Source of the DNA: Mycoplasma sp. CAG:776
GTDB taxonomy: Bacteria > Bacillota_I > Bacilli_A > RF39 > UBA660
Assembly: GCA_000438195.1 (NCBI GenBank)
Contig: FR903077.1
Span: forward strand, 67,720 to 131,719
DNA length: 64,000 nucleotides
Direction of reading: 5' to 3'
This document shows, one piece after another, positions 18,018-27,576 of this stretch (position 1 is its first letter; every line of letters begins with the position of its first letter). The notes under the pieces are model-generated. The model saw nothing but the letters and a program-made list of their open reading frames with translations. It was not told where the DNA came from and did no database searches. Position numbers and translations under genes: made by a program.

Positions 18018-18794
18018 ATGAATATAGCACTAGGTATTTTGTTACCTTTTTTAGGAACAACCCTAGGGGCCGCATGTGTTTATCTTTTAAAAGATAAATT
18101 AAATAATAGATTAGAAAAATTTCTTTTAGGATTTGCATCAGGTGTAATGATATCGGCTTCCGTATGGTCTTTATTGATCCCATCAATGGATATGGCAGAA
18201 AGTAATGGAACGATTGCTTGGCTTCCGGCCGCAGTTGGGTTCATATTAGGAGTATTATTCTTATTATTGCTAGATTATATAATACCCCATTTACATAAAG
18301 ATGCTACAAAATCAGAAGGGCCAAAAAGTAAGTTATCAAAAATCACCAAATTAATCTTAGCTGTAACTTTGCATAATATACCAGAAGGAATGGCTGTTGG
18401 CGTAGTGTTTGCAGGAGCTATTGCTGAAAATAGTGTTGTTACAATTTCTGGGGCTATTGCTCTAAGTATTGGAATATCTATTCAAAATTTTCCAGAGGGA
18501 GCAATTATTTCTCTACCGTTAAAAGCAGAAGGGAAAAGCAAAAACAAAGCTTTCTTATATGGAACTTTATCAGGAATAGTAGAACCAATTGGAGCAGTAT
18601 TAACCATTCTTTTAGCATCAATTATAACACCAATATTACCATATCTACTTGCTTTTGCAGCTGGAGCTATGATTTATGTTGTAATAGAAGAATTAATACC
18701 TGACGCTAAAAATAGTAATCATTCAAATTTAACCATAATTGGAGTCACATTTGGTTTTGTATTAATGATGATTTTAGATGTAGCTCTAGGATAG
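18018..18794 (+). CDS. ZIP family metal transporter
   Basis: This 258-residue protein has about eight membrane helices and the ZIP signatures HNIPEGMAVGVVFAG (about 121-135) and NFPEGAIISLPLKAEG (about 157-172), whose His/Asn/Glu residues form the binuclear metal site in ZIP transporters. Members import zinc, iron or manganese, and some act in zinc homeostasis. The gene has a perfect promoter and lies 9 nt before sufC. Co-transcription with a minimal SUF pair makes iron an attractive substrate, but this is inference. No metal regulator box is evident at the promoter. Confidence 0.88.
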   Translation: MNIALGILLPFLGTTLGAACVYLLKDKLNNRLEKFLLGFASGVMISASVWSLLIPSMDMAESNGTIAWLPAAVGFILGVLFLLLLDYIIPHLHKDATKSEGPKSKLSKITKLILAVTLHNIPEGMAVGVVFAGAIAENSVVTISGAIALSIGISIQNFPEGAIISLPLKAEGKSKNKAFLYGTLSGIVEPIGAVLTILLASIITPILPYLLAFAAGAMIYVVIEELIPDAKNSNHSNLTIIGVTFGFVLMMILDVALG

Positions 18795-18803
18795 GAGGAA
18801 AAA

Positions 18804-19511
18804 ATGTTAGAACTAAAAAATATTAACTTTAAAAGAGATAATAAAGTAATTTTAAATGATATAAATTTAGTATTAGAGAGTGATAAATTTTATTGTATAA
18901 CTGGTCCAAATGGAAGTGGGAAATCCACTTTAGCGAAAGTAATAATGGGATTAGTAACACCAGATTCGGGAAAAATAATTCTTAATGGAGAAGATATTAC
19001 TGATTTAACAGTAAATGAACGTGCCAAATTAGGAATTGGCTTTGCTTTTCAACAACCAGTAACTTTTAAAGGATTAACAGTTTTTGATTTATTAAAAATA
19101 GCAACCGGAAAAGAAGTAAACAAAAAGGAAGCATGTGATATTTTATCTAAAGTTGGATTATGTGCCAAGGAATATATTGATCGTGAACTAAATAATTCAT
19201 TATCTGGAGGAGAATTAAAGCGAATAGAAATTGCTACCATTATAGCAAGACAACCAGAATTATCCATATTTGATGAACCAGAAGCAGGAATTGATTTATG
19301 GAGTTTTAAGTATTTAACTGGAATTTTTAAAGAAATAGGAACCAAAGCCAAAGGAACAACGATTGTAATTTCTCATCAAGAGCGTATTTTATCTATTGCT
19401 GATCAAATTATATTGTTAGAATCAGGGAAAATAAAAGAAGTAGGAAATAAAGAGACGATGTTAAATAATATTTTAGCCTCTGATTGTTTAAAAGGAGGGC
19501 AAAATGAATAA
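18804..19511 (+). CDS. sufC: SufC, Fe-S cluster assembly ATPase
   Basis: SufC is the ABC-type ATPase that powers the SufB scaffold in Fe-S cluster assembly. The 235-residue protein has Walker A GPNGSGKSTLAK (about 34-45), a Q-loop FAFQQPVTFKGLTV, the signature NSLSGGELKRIEIA (about 132-145), Walker B LSIFDEPEAGID and an H-loop SHQERI. FAFQQP and the LSGGELKR-type signature are typical of SufC. AGGAGG lies just before the ATG. It overlaps the SufB gene by 8 nt. No SufS, SufU or SufD gene is present in the run. Confidence 0.93.
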   Translation: MLELKNINFKRDNKVILNDINLVLESDKFYCITGPNGSGKSTLAKVIMGLVTPDSGKIILNGEDITDLTVNERAKLGIGFAFQQPVTFKGLTVFDLLKIATGKEVNKKEACDILSKVGLCAKEYIDRELNNSLSGGELKRIEIATIIARQPELSIFDEPEAGIDLWSFKYLTGIFKEIGTKAKGTTIVISHQERILSIADQIILLESGKIKEVGNKETMLNNILASDCLKGGQNE

Positions 19512-20421
19512 TTTAGATAAAGAACTCTTAAAAAAAGTTAGTGAAAATTTTGATGAAAATAAAGAAGTATATAATATTCGTAAAAATGGGAAAAGTATTG
19601 AAAGAAAAGTGAATAGTTATATTGATATTGTCAATAAAGAAGACAAAAGTGGAATAGATATTTATGTAAAAGAAAATACATTATTTGGAATCATTCATAT
19701 TCCTGTTATTATAACGGAAAGTGGCCTAACAGATGTTGTGTATAATGATTTTCATATTGGAAAAAATGCCAATGTTATTATTTTTGCAGGATGTGGTATT
19801 CATAATGATTTACATAAAGATTCTGAGCATGATGGAATTCATAGATTTTTCTTAGAAGAGGGAGCAAAAGTAAAATATGTAGAGAAACACTATGGAGAAG
19901 GAAAAGGTAGAGGAAAAAGGGTGCTAAACCCAACTACAGAGATTTACATGAAAAAGGGTTCAACGATGAATATGGATAGTGTTCAAATAAAAGGAGTAGA
20001 TAATACTTTAAGAGTAACAAAAGCAGTATTAGAAGAAGATACAACGTTAGAAATATCCGAAAAAATATTAACAACTGGAAAAGAAAAAGCCAAGACAGAA
20101 TTTATTGTTGACTTAAACGGTGAAAATGCGAGTGTTCACGTAACAAGTAGGAGTGTTGCCGAAGAATCATCTTATCAAGAATTTATTTCTAATGTTACAG
20201 GGAATACTAAATGTTATGCTCATATTGAATGTGATGCAATCATTAAAGATGAAGGCAAAGTAAAAGCAATACCAGAAATATATGCCAAAAATATTGATGC
20301 TAATTTAATCCATGAAGCTGCAATTGGTAAGATTGCTGGTGAACAACTAAAGAAATTAATGACACTAGGATTAAATGAAAAAGAAGCTGAAGAAGTTATA
20401 ATTAAAGGGTTTTTAAAATAA
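19504..20421 (+). CDS. sufB: SufB/SufD-family Fe-S scaffold (short SmsB-like form)
   Basis: This 305-residue protein is the core-domain scaffold partner of SufC. It contains the beta-helix region with DGIHRFFLEEGAKVKYVEKH (about 117-136), a Cys at CYAHIECDAIIKDEG (about 239-253), and the SufB/D C-terminal signature ANLIHEAAIGKIAGEQLKKL (about 263-282). It is much shorter than classical SufB (about 450-470 residues). A two-gene SufC-SufB arrangement without SufD, SufS or SufU matches the simple SMS-type systems described in anaerobes. It ends at a terminator at 20420-20450. Whether it binds a cluster as a homodimer is inferred. Confidence 0.88.
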   Translation: MNNLDKELLKKVSENFDENKEVYNIRKNGKSIERKVNSYIDIVNKEDKSGIDIYVKENTLFGIIHIPVIITESGLTDVVYNDFHIGKNANVIIFAGCGIHNDLHKDSEHDGIHRFFLEEGAKVKYVEKHYGEGKGRGKRVLNPTTEIYMKKGSTMNMDSVQIKGVDNTLRVTKAVLEEDTTLEISEKILTTGKEKAKTEFIVDLNGENASVHVTSRSVAEESSYQEFISNVTGNTKCYAHIECDAIIKDEGKVKAIPEIYAKNIDANLIHEAAIGKIAGEQLKKLMTLGLNEKEAEEVIIKGFLK

Positions 20422-20450
20422 CATATGTGTAAAGTAACGTATGTTTTTTT
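20420..20450 (+). terminator. terminator after sufB
   Basis: Eight-base arms AACATATG (20420-20427) and CGTATGTT (20438-20445), with one G-T pair, are followed by a seven-T run to 20450. Confidence 0.7.
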
Positions 20451-20497
20451 CTAATATAGACATCTTTTTGTTATAATAATAAGCAAGGTGTATACAA

Positions 20498-21546
20498 ATG
20501 AAAAAGCACTATGAAGTAATTATTATAGGAGCAGGGCCATCAGGGTTAAGTACAGCTCTAAATCTTATCAAAAATGGAATAAAAAATATTTTAGTAATAG
20601 AACAAAAAGAATTTCCGCGATATAAATGTTATGCGGGTTACATTACAAATAGAACAAAAAAAGAATATGAACAACTAGGATTAAAAATAAATGAATGTCA
20701 TTATCGTTTAATTGAAAATTTCAAAATATTTTACCAATATCAAGAGAGACAAAAAATTGTGAATAAGTTTTTATTTACTAACAAAGATATAGTAGGATAG
20801 AATTAGATTATGCTTTTTATAAATTAGCCAAAGAAAAAGGAATAGAAATAAAAGAAAATAGTCACATTGTAAATCATAATATAGCAAAAGACTTAATTAA
20901 AACAAACCAAAATGAAGAATTTACTTATAATAATCTTGTTTTTGCAGATGGAACTTCTGGATATGGAGCTAAATATCAAAAAAAATCTAAGAAAAATATA
21001 GCTTTTCAGCTAATTTTAAATACCGATAGAAAAGATGGGATTGAAATTCATTTTGGAGTAACTTCTCATGGATATGGTTGGGTAAGTACTTATAAAGGAA
21101 TTACCAATATTGGTTTAACAGATGTTTATAATTCTAAGTTAAATTATCAACAAATCTTTAAAAACTATTTAAAAAATATTGGAATAAAAGCAGACATCAA
21201 AAAACTAACAGGAGCATTTACTCCGATTGGTTTGAGAAAATCAATAATAAATAAAAATATTTACTTTGTTGGAGATGCAGTAGGAGGGTGTGATCCTTTA
21301 ACTTTATCTGGACTAAGATATAGTTTATATACAGGGGAAAAATGTGCCGAATCCATTTTTAAAAAGAATAAAAGAATATATAAAAGATGTATTTTCAAAC
21401 TAAAAGTAAAATTTATTTTAATGCAAATCATATTAAAGATTTTCTATTTAAAAGGTGTATTATTTCTTATCTTTAAGATAGGATGTCGTTTTTTTCATTC
21501 TTTAATATCTTTTGTTTTCAATCACTTTTTTATCAACAAAAAATAA
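20498..21546 (+). pseudogene. FAD-dependent geranylgeranyl-reductase-like oxidoreductase, frameshifted
   Basis: The reading starts with a clean FAD-binding Rossmann motif YEVIIIGAGPSGLSTAL, then EQKEFPRYKCYAGYITNR. It stops at TAG 20798-20800. A single-base loss near 20793-20796 explains this: the next frame continues without a stop from RIELDYAFYKLAKEKG through ADGTSGYGAKY, HFGVTSHGYGWVS and the second FAD motif NIYFVGDAVGGCDPLTLSG to 21546. The whole would be about 349 residues, the size of geranylgeranyl reductase/digeranylgeranylglycerophospholipid reductase-like flavoproteins. The site is not a homopolymer, so a real mutation is as likely as an error. It ends in a hairpin shared with uvrB. 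Confidence 0.8.
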
Positions 21547-21572
21547 CTAGACAAATATCTAGTTACTTTTCA
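21544..21572. terminator. bidirectional terminator between the reductase pseudogene and uvrB
   Basis: Perfect 8-bp arms TAACTAGA/TCTAGTTA (21544-21551 with 21558-21565) are flanked by a T-rich run downstream and an A run upstream, so they can end transcription from both sides. Confidence 0.7.
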
Positions 21573-23505
21573 TTTCAAATAAAATATCTCTAAGTTCCAT
21601 TGCTCTTTCAAAATCTAAGTTTTTAGCTGCCTCACGCATTTCTTCTTCAATTGTAGCTAAAACATTTTCTTTTTCCTTTTTAGTCATTTTTGGCTTTTTA
21701 GCCTTATTTTCAATTTCATTAGAAATCACTTCTTTAATTTCTTTTGAAATAGTTTTAGGTATAATATGGTGTTCTAAATTATATTGTTCTTGAATCTCAC
21801 GACGTCTAGCGGTTTCTTTGATTGCTAAATCCATCGCTTCACTTATTGTATCAGCATACATAATAACATGACCTGAAGCATTTCTAGCGCAACGTCCGAT
21901 AGTTTGAATAAGACTTCTTTCGCTTCGTAAGAATCCTTGCTTATCCGCATCTAGTATACAAATCAAACTAACTTCTGGAATATCAAGACCTTCTCTTAAA
22001 AGATTAATACCAACTACACAATCATAAACACCTAAACGTAATTCTCTAATAATTTTAAGACGCTCTAAAGTTTTAATTTCGCTATGTAAATAAGCTACTT
22101 TGATACCCATTTCTTTTAAGTAATTTGTTAATTCTTCACTCATACGAATTGTAAGAGTAGTAATCAATACTCTTTCATTTTTATCAATTTTTTCTTTTAT
22201 TTGACTAATAATATCATCGATTTGTCCTTCAGTAGGTTTAACTTCAATAGTAGGATCAAGTAGTCCTGTAGGTCGAATAATTTGTTCTACATATTCACCA
22301 TTCGTGTGTTCAAGCTCATAATCACCAGGAGTAGCAGATACATAAATTGCTTGATTAATTTTACTTTCAAATTCAGAAAAATTTAAAGGGCGGTTATCTA
22401 AGGCACTAGGAAGACGAAAACCATAATCAACAAGTGTTTGTTTACGCATTCTATCTCCATTATACATACCACGCACTTGAGGAAGGGTAACATGAGATTC
22501 ATCAACTACAAGCAAAAAATCTTTAGGAAAGAAATCAATCAAACAAGTAGGAGTTTCACCTTCTCCTCGTAAAGCGAGATGCCTTGAATAATTTTCTACC
22601 CCATTACAAAAACCGGTTTCTTTTAACATTTCTAAATCATAGTTAGTTCTTTCTCGTAACCTTTGTTCTTCTAATAATTTACCCTCACTTTTTAAGACTT
22701 TGAGACGACCTTCTAATTCACTTTCAATTCTTTTAACTGCTTCTTCTAACTTTTCAGGACTAGTAACAAAGTGACTAGCAGGTGAGATAGTAATAGTTTT
22801 TTTATCACTAACAATAACACCAGTTACCGGATCGAAAGTACAAATTCGATCAATTTCATCACCAAAAAGTTCAATGCGAATACCATGAGCATGTTCATTG
22901 GCTGGAATAACATCGATAATATCTCCACGAGAGCGAAAAGTTCCGCGGTGAAAATCTAAATCATTTCTTTCATAAGTCATATCAACTAAATGATTAATAA
23001 TATCATTCCTTTTAATCTGCTGTCCAACATTTAAAATAAGCATAGACTTTTCATATTCTTCTTTTTCGCCAATACCGTATATGCAAGAAACACTAGCTAC
23101 AACAATTACATCTTTATAATTAATAAGGGCACTAGTAGCACCATGCCTAAGTTCATCAATTTCATCATTAATAGAAGCATCTTTCTCGATATAAGTATCA
23201 CTAGAAGGAACATAAGCTTCTGGTTGATAATAATCGTAATAGGAGACAAAATATTCTACATGATTTTCAGGGAAATGCTCCTTGAATTCCGTATATAATT
23301 GTCCAGCGAGAGTTTTATTATGTGCTAAAACTAACGTTGGCTTATTCACTTTTTGGATAACATTGGCAATAGTAAAAGTCTTACCAGTTCCCGTAGCACC
23401 CAGTAAAACCTGCTCTTTCTTGCCGTTTTGAACTCCCTCAACTAATTTCTCTATCGCCTGTGGTTGATCTCCACTAGGCTCAAATTTTGATACTAATTTA
23501 AACAT
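21559..23505 (-). CDS. uvrB: UvrB, excinuclease ABC subunit B
   Basis: UvrB is the damage-verifying helicase-like subunit of nucleotide excision repair, loaded by UvrA and nicked with UvrC. The 648-residue protein has FEPSGDQPQAIEKL at the start, Walker A GATGTGKTFTIAN (about 36-48), the beta-hairpin YYDYYQPEAYVPSSDTYIEK (about 90-109), helicase motifs DESHVTLPQ and IGRCARNA, and a C-terminal UVR domain (about 608-645). It has an AAAGGAG ribosome site. uvrA is not adjacent. A repeat cluster at 23550-23633 lies upstream. Confidence 0.97.
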   Translation of the reverse strand: MFKLVSKFEPSGDQPQAIEKLVEGVQNGKKEQVLLGATGTGKTFTIANVIQKVNKPTLVLAHNKTLAGQLYTEFKEHFPENHVEYFVSYYDYYQPEAYVPSSDTYIEKDASINDEIDELRHGATSALINYKDVIVVASVSCIYGIGEKEEYEKSMLILNVGQQIKRNDIINHLVDMTYERNDLDFHRGTFRSRGDIIDVIPANEHAHGIRIELFGDEIDRICTFDPVTGVIVSDKKTITISPASHFVTSPEKLEEAVKRIESELEGRLKVLKSEGKLLEEQRLRERTNYDLEMLKETGFCNGVENYSRHLALRGEGETPTCLIDFFPKDFLLVVDESHVTLPQVRGMYNGDRMRKQTLVDYGFRLPSALDNRPLNFSEFESKINQAIYVSATPGDYELEHTNGEYVEQIIRPTGLLDPTIEVKPTEGQIDDIISQIKEKIDKNERVLITTLTIRMSEELTNYLKEMGIKVAYLHSEIKTLERLKIIRELRLGVYDCVVGINLLREGLDIPEVSLICILDADKQGFLRSERSLIQTIGRCARNASGHVIMYADTISEAMDLAIKETARRREIQEQYNLEHHIIPKTISKEIKEVISNEIENKAKKPKMTKKEKENVLATIEEEMREAAKNLDFERAMELRDILFEMKSN

Positions 23506-23549
23506 TTTTAACTCCTTTCTTAAACTTATTATGACTACTCTCAGCCAAA

Positions 23550-23633
23550 AAATTCGTGTAATTAAAATTAAAATTCGTGTAATTCAAATAATATTAGCGT
23601 AAAAAAATAGGCTATCTTAAGCTTTACACGAAT
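23550..23633. repeat. short direct and inverted repeats upstream of uvrB
   Basis: AAATTCGTGTAATT occurs at 23550-23563 and again at 23571-23584. Its inverse, TTACACGAAT, is at 23624-23633. The cluster fills the gap upstream of uvrB; the rest of 23506-23798 shows no ORF. It may be a regulator site or a decayed hairpin. Confidence 0.5.
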
Positions 23634-23798
23634 GAAGGTCACAAATTTATTTTTTTGAACTAAATAATACATAATAAAATTAAATGGTACTAAATAATAT
23701 TAGACGAATATATTTTAGCATTTATTCTATATAAAAACAAGAAAACATATTTATATTTTCTTGTTAGATTAGTATAATCTTGAAATCATAAAAAATTG

Positions 23799-24491
23799 TT
23801 AAATATTATCTAATAAATTAAAACTTTCAAAAATATAACGACCATCGAATTTTTTAAAAACATATTGATAAGTACTAGCTTCATCAAGATAATCGTCAAT
23901 ATTAATATCCATACTTTCTCCGGGATTCATATCATAAGTTTTTATAATCATTTTATCTGTTATATTATTATAAATTGTAATATGAAAAATTTCTGAATCA
24001 AAATTATAATAAACATATAAAGACTTTTCTAAAATTATAATTTTATCATCTTCCTCTATTGCACTAGTTATTTTGCGATAAAATTTTTCATTCATATTTC
24101 CACCACAACCATACAAGAATTCATATTGCTGTAAATTCTCATTATAATCGAACCCACAATGATTTCCTGAAAGAACATAAACCTTCTCATGCTTAAAAGA
24201 AATATTATCTCCAAAAATTTTATAAACATATTCTTCTACAATATCTTTTGAGATAGATTCAATAAACTCATTTTGTTCATTAAGATAATTATTGATCGAT
24301 ATAGATAATATATACTGATTTTCAAATGTATTGGGATTTTCATAAAGATTTTTCAATATAGTGGCATCTTCTATAGGCGTTGCCATTTCATATAACGACT
24401 GTACTTTTTCAGAATTAATATCTAATTTTATAGAAGAACTTCCACACCCTGTAGATAATAAAATCACAATAAAAATCACTAATATTCTCAT
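23799..24491 (-). CDS. putative lipoprotein of unknown function
   Basis: This 230-residue protein starts with a lipoprotein signal peptide, MRILVIFIVILLSTGCGSSS, in which LSTGC is the lipobox and Cys16 the lipid attachment site. The rest is a soluble extracytoplasmic domain with two further cysteines (NHCGFDY near 112 and LYGCGGN near 127) that could form a disulfide. I recognise no family. The lgt gene that would modify it is at 28049. It is monocistronic, followed on its 3' side by about 290 nt without genes before uvrB. Confidence 0.7.
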   Translation of the reverse strand: MRILVIFIVILLSTGCGSSSIKLDINSEKVQSLYEMATPIEDATILKNLYENPNTFENQYILSISINNYLNEQNEFIESISKDIVEEYVYKIFGDNISFKHEKVYVLSGNHCGFDYNENLQQYEFLYGCGGNMNEKFYRKITSAIEEDDKIIILEKSLYVYYNFDSEIFHITIYNNITDKMIIKTYDMNPGESMDINIDDYLDEASTYQYVFKKFDGRYIFESFNLLDNI

Positions 24492-24591
24492 TGCTCACAC
24501 TCCATAATTATTCTATAAAGCAATTATACAATGCTTTTTTTAATAAGTAAATATTATAAAAAGATAAATTTCAAATAGAAATATTTTTTAT

Positions 24592-24626
24592 ATAAAAAAA
24601 CAAGGAAATAAAAAATTTACCTTGTT
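24592..24626 (-). terminator. terminator of the NTF2-like gene
   Basis: The stem AACAAGG/CCTTGTT (24599-24605 with 24620-24626) has a T run on the minus strand (A run at 24594-24600). Confidence 0.7.
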
Positions 24627-24630
24627 AAAT

Positions 24631-25002
24631 TTATAAAGTAGTAAAAGTTTTACAAACAATTTTCCACTCATTATTTATCTTAATTAAATGAAATAAATCT
24701 AATACTTTACTAGCTCCATAAAAATTATCAACAAAAATTGAAGCAGTAGCAACACTATTATGAATATCAATATTTTTTAAAACCATAGTACATGAAATAT
24801 TTTGTTCTTTCATAGAAGGCTTAGATTCTAAGTCAGCATAAAATATTTCTGGTGTTCCGAGTACAGGGGCATCACCAAGATAGCCATACATACTAGCACT
24901 TTCATGAAAAATACTTTTTAATGTATTTGTATCTGCCTCACTAACTGCTAGAAAATAATTGTCAATCAATTTTTTAATTTGTTCATAATCATTATAATTC
25001 AT
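24631..25002 (-). CDS. NTF2/SnoaL-like small protein
   Basis: This 123-residue protein has the layout of the NTF2-like cone fold: an N-terminal helix pair (EQIKKLIDNYFLAVSEADTN), FHESASMYGYLG near 29, and a final beta strand region LFHLIKINNEWKIVCKTF. Close relatives are annotated as nuclear transport factor 2 family or putative lumazine-binding proteins; their ligands are mostly unknown. No catalytic dyad typical of ketosteroid isomerases is obvious. It is monocistronic with GGAGG before the ATG and a clear terminator. Function is unassigned. Confidence 0.7.
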   Translation of the reverse strand: MNYNDYEQIKKLIDNYFLAVSEADTNTLKSIFHESASMYGYLGDAPVLGTPEIFYADLESKPSMKEQNISCTMVLKNIDIHNSVATASIFVDNFYGASKVLDLFHLIKINNEWKIVCKTFTTL

Positions 25003-25495
25003 AAATATCCTCCACTAAAATTATATCATGAAAAAATAGAAATAGACAATAATTAAAAAGGATTGAAAAAAGGCTTCTAGTCCTATAAAATATTTAGAAG
25101 TAAATGCAGAATTATTACCTAATTTAGGAAAAGTTACAAAAAACTACATTATAAATGTTTCCATAACCAATGTAATTATTCTAATGGATATAAAGCCACT
25201 AATTTTTCATATATTATTTTGATTGATAATGAAGAATAAAGATATAATTAGTAAAATAAGTAAAAGTAATAGTTATATCCCAAGAAATGATAATAACAAT
25301 TTGTAATTCTACAGCACGATCTAGAATAATAACTAAAAGATCATATTTCATAACAAGATTAATAATATTTAATTAATAAATTAGATAATCGATAATCTTT
25401 TTGTTGTATGCAATCTGACATAATTATACAAAAAAGATAAGAAAAAAGGAAGTTAATTCTTTTAAAATCAAGATTTTCTGATATAATAAGTTTAG
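25003..25495. other. gene-free stretch with decayed coding remnants
   Basis: No intact gene is visible. From about 25082 one frame reads PIKYLEVNAELLPNLGKVTK. After a frame change near 25144 the sequence reads YKCFHNQCNYSNGYKATNFS and ends at TAA 25239, with protein-like composition and paired cysteines. This looks like the tail of a degraded gene. The last 60 nt carry the promoter of the next gene. Confidence 0.4.
25479..25487 (+). promoter_or_regulatory. extended -10 promoter of the ltaS-like gene
   Basis: TGATATAAT (25479-25487) is a perfect extended -10 element. No good -35 is visible at the matching distance. It lies 17 nt before the start codon at 25505, so the leader is short. Confidence 0.55.
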
Positions 25496-25504
25496 GTGAA
25501 ATGC

Positions 25505-27439
25505 ATGAAGAAGAAATTTAGCTCAATATTCTATCTTAGCTTTTTAGTAATTTATTTAGAAGTACTAACCAAAATATTTATTACTAAGAGTTTTAATGGA
25601 ATTTTTTTAACCCTATTATTTAGTATTCCTTTGATATTAATTTTATATTTATTAGGGAATATATTTAAAAATAAAGGCAATAAAGTTATGATTTATTCCC
25701 TAAGTACAATATTAATCTTATATTATTGTTTTCAATTCTTTTTTCATAGATTATTTAGTAATATTTTTTCATTTAATACCATAGGACTAGCTAGCAATGC
25801 TTTAGATTTTACAAACATTATAGTTGACGTAGTATTAAAAAATATATGGGTTGTCATATTATTTTTTGTACCCCTTATTTTATTATTCATTTTCCGTAAA
25901 AGAATAAACTTTGAAAGAACAGATTGGAGAAAACTAATAATTTGTTTTTCTATTATATTGATATCTTGGGGAATTTCACTATTATGTTTAGAAATAAATA
26001 AAAAGGAAACATATTCTGCTTATAATTTATATTATAATATCAATAGTGAAACAAAAACAGTAGAGACTTTTGGTTTATTTACTTATACTAGACTAGATAT
26101 AAAAAGGGTTATATTTGGTTTTGAAGAGAAATTAACTGGAAAAGAAGAACCAGACATACCAAAAGATGAAGAAATAGATGAGCCAGAAGAAGAAGTAACT
26201 TATAATGAAATAGCTATTGATTTTGATAGTTTAATTTCAAGTGAATCCAATGAAACAATTAAAAATATGTTAGAATATTTTAAAAATAGTGAGCCTACCA
26301 ATAAAAATGAATATACAGGTATGTTTAAAGGAAAGAATTTAATCTTTCTTTTAGCAGAAGGCTTTAATATGATTGCTGTCGATCAAGAACTAACACCAAC
26401 TCTTTACCAATTAACACATGAGGGGTTTGTCTTTAATAATTTTTATTCACCAGTATTTCTAAGTACAACTGGAGGGGAATTTCAAGCGACCACAGGACTT
26501 ATTCCAACTCAATCTATCTTGTCTGACTGGAAAAAGTTCGAGCCTACTATTTCTTATGCGTTAGGGAATGCCTTTACGCCACTAGGATATAATGCAAATA
26601 GTTATCATAACTGGACGTATACTTATTATAGTCGCCAAAAAACAATGAAAACCCTAGGATTTAATTCTTATATGGGCTGTGGAAATGGAATGGAAGATAT
26701 GATTAATTGTAGTTGGCTACCAAGTGATATTGATATGATTAATAAAACATTTCCACTTTATAAAGATAACACTCCTTTTGTAACTTATTATGTAACTGTA
26801 TCAGGGCATGCACCTTATGCATATAATTCAACAGGGAATTCGATTGCTTTAAAAAATAAAGATTTAGTAGCAGATCTTCCATACTCAAATAATGTAAAAG
26901 CTTATTTAGCAACTCAGATAGAATTAGATCGGGCATTAGAAACTTTAATTAACAGTTTAAAAGAAGCTGGTATACTAGAAGATACAGTAATCGCTTTAGT
27001 AGGGGATCATTATCCATATACATTAACAATAGATGAAATAAATGAAATTAGTGATTATGAAAGAGACGAAATAGTAGAAGTAAATCGAAGTAATTTTATT
27101 ATATGGAATAGTGAAATGGAAACTATAGAAGTAGATAAAGTGGGAAGTCAAATTGACGTTCTACCAACTCTTTTAAATCTTTTTGGGATTGAATATGATT
27201 CAAGATTAATAGTAGGAAAAGATATTTTCAGTGATACACCAGGACTAGCTATATTTTCTGATCGAAGTTGGGTAAGCGATTATGGAACTTATAAAAAGGG
27301 GAAATTTACGTTAAAAGAAGGAAAAACGCTTAATAATATAGATGAATATGTAAATGAAATGAATAATTTAGTATCCAATCGATTTACTTTAAGTGCGAAT
27401 ATAATAAAATATAATATGTATGAATATCTTTTAAAATAA
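25505..27439 (+). CDS. ltaS: LTA synthase family phosphoglycerol transferase (sulfatase fold)
   Basis: LtaS-type enzymes build polyglycerol-phosphate lipoteichoic acid outside the membrane from phosphatidylglycerol. The protein of about 644 residues has five N-terminal membrane helices (to about 165), a linker and an extracellular sulfatase-like domain from about 277. Visible metal and catalytic motifs are LLAEGFNM (Glu), STTGGEFQATTG with the nucleophile threonine near 320, SGHAPY near 433 and GDHYPY near 500. The ATG at 25505 is preferred over GTG 25496 because AGG at 25494-25496 then sits 8 nt upstream. A terminator follows at 27486. Other members of the family modify different glycans, so LTA as product is likely but unproven. 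Confidence 0.85.
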   Translation: MKKKFSSIFYLSFLVIYLEVLTKIFITKSFNGIFLTLLFSIPLILILYLLGNIFKNKGNKVMIYSLSTILILYYCFQFFFHRLFSNIFSFNTIGLASNALDFTNIIVDVVLKNIWVVILFFVPLILLFIFRKRINFERTDWRKLIICFSIILISWGISLLCLEINKKETYSAYNLYYNINSETKTVETFGLFTYTRLDIKRVIFGFEEKLTGKEEPDIPKDEEIDEPEEEVTYNEIAIDFDSLISSESNETIKNMLEYFKNSEPTNKNEYTGMFKGKNLIFLLAEGFNMIAVDQELTPTLYQLTHEGFVFNNFYSPVFLSTTGGEFQATTGLIPTQSILSDWKKFEPTISYALGNAFTPLGYNANSYHNWTYTYYSRQKTMKTLGFNSYMGCGNGMEDMINCSWLPSDIDMINKTFPLYKDNTPFVTYYVTVSGHAPYAYNSTGNSIALKNKDLVADLPYSNNVKAYLATQIELDRALETLINSLKEAGILEDTVIALVGDHYPYTLTIDEINEISDYERDEIVEVNRSNFIIWNSEMETIEVDKVGSQIDVLPTLLNLFGIEYDSRLIVGKDIFSDTPGLAIFSDRSWVSDYGTYKKGKFTLKEGKTLNNIDEYVNEMNNLVSNRFTLSANIIKYNMYEYLLK

Positions 27440-27485
27440 ACTGGTAAAAAGAGGGTAAATAAAATAAAAGAAAGAGAATAAAATA

Positions 27486-27525
27486 AAAATATGTACAACA
27501 GGTATTACTTATGTACATATTTTCT
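27486..27525 (+). terminator. terminator of the ltaS-like gene
   Basis: Twelve-base perfect arms AAAATATGTACA/TGTACATATTTT (27486-27497 with 27512-27523) are followed by more pyrimidines. Confidence 0.75.
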
Positions 27526-27576
27526 TTGATCTCAATCTAATATTATAAGTATTAACGATTTCAAGGAGTAATATCT

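Noticed and set aside
20797..21546. Independent short gene starting at TTG 21232
   Set aside because: The frame is open upstream to 20797 with clear homology to the N-terminal part; it is the tail of the frameshifted reductase.
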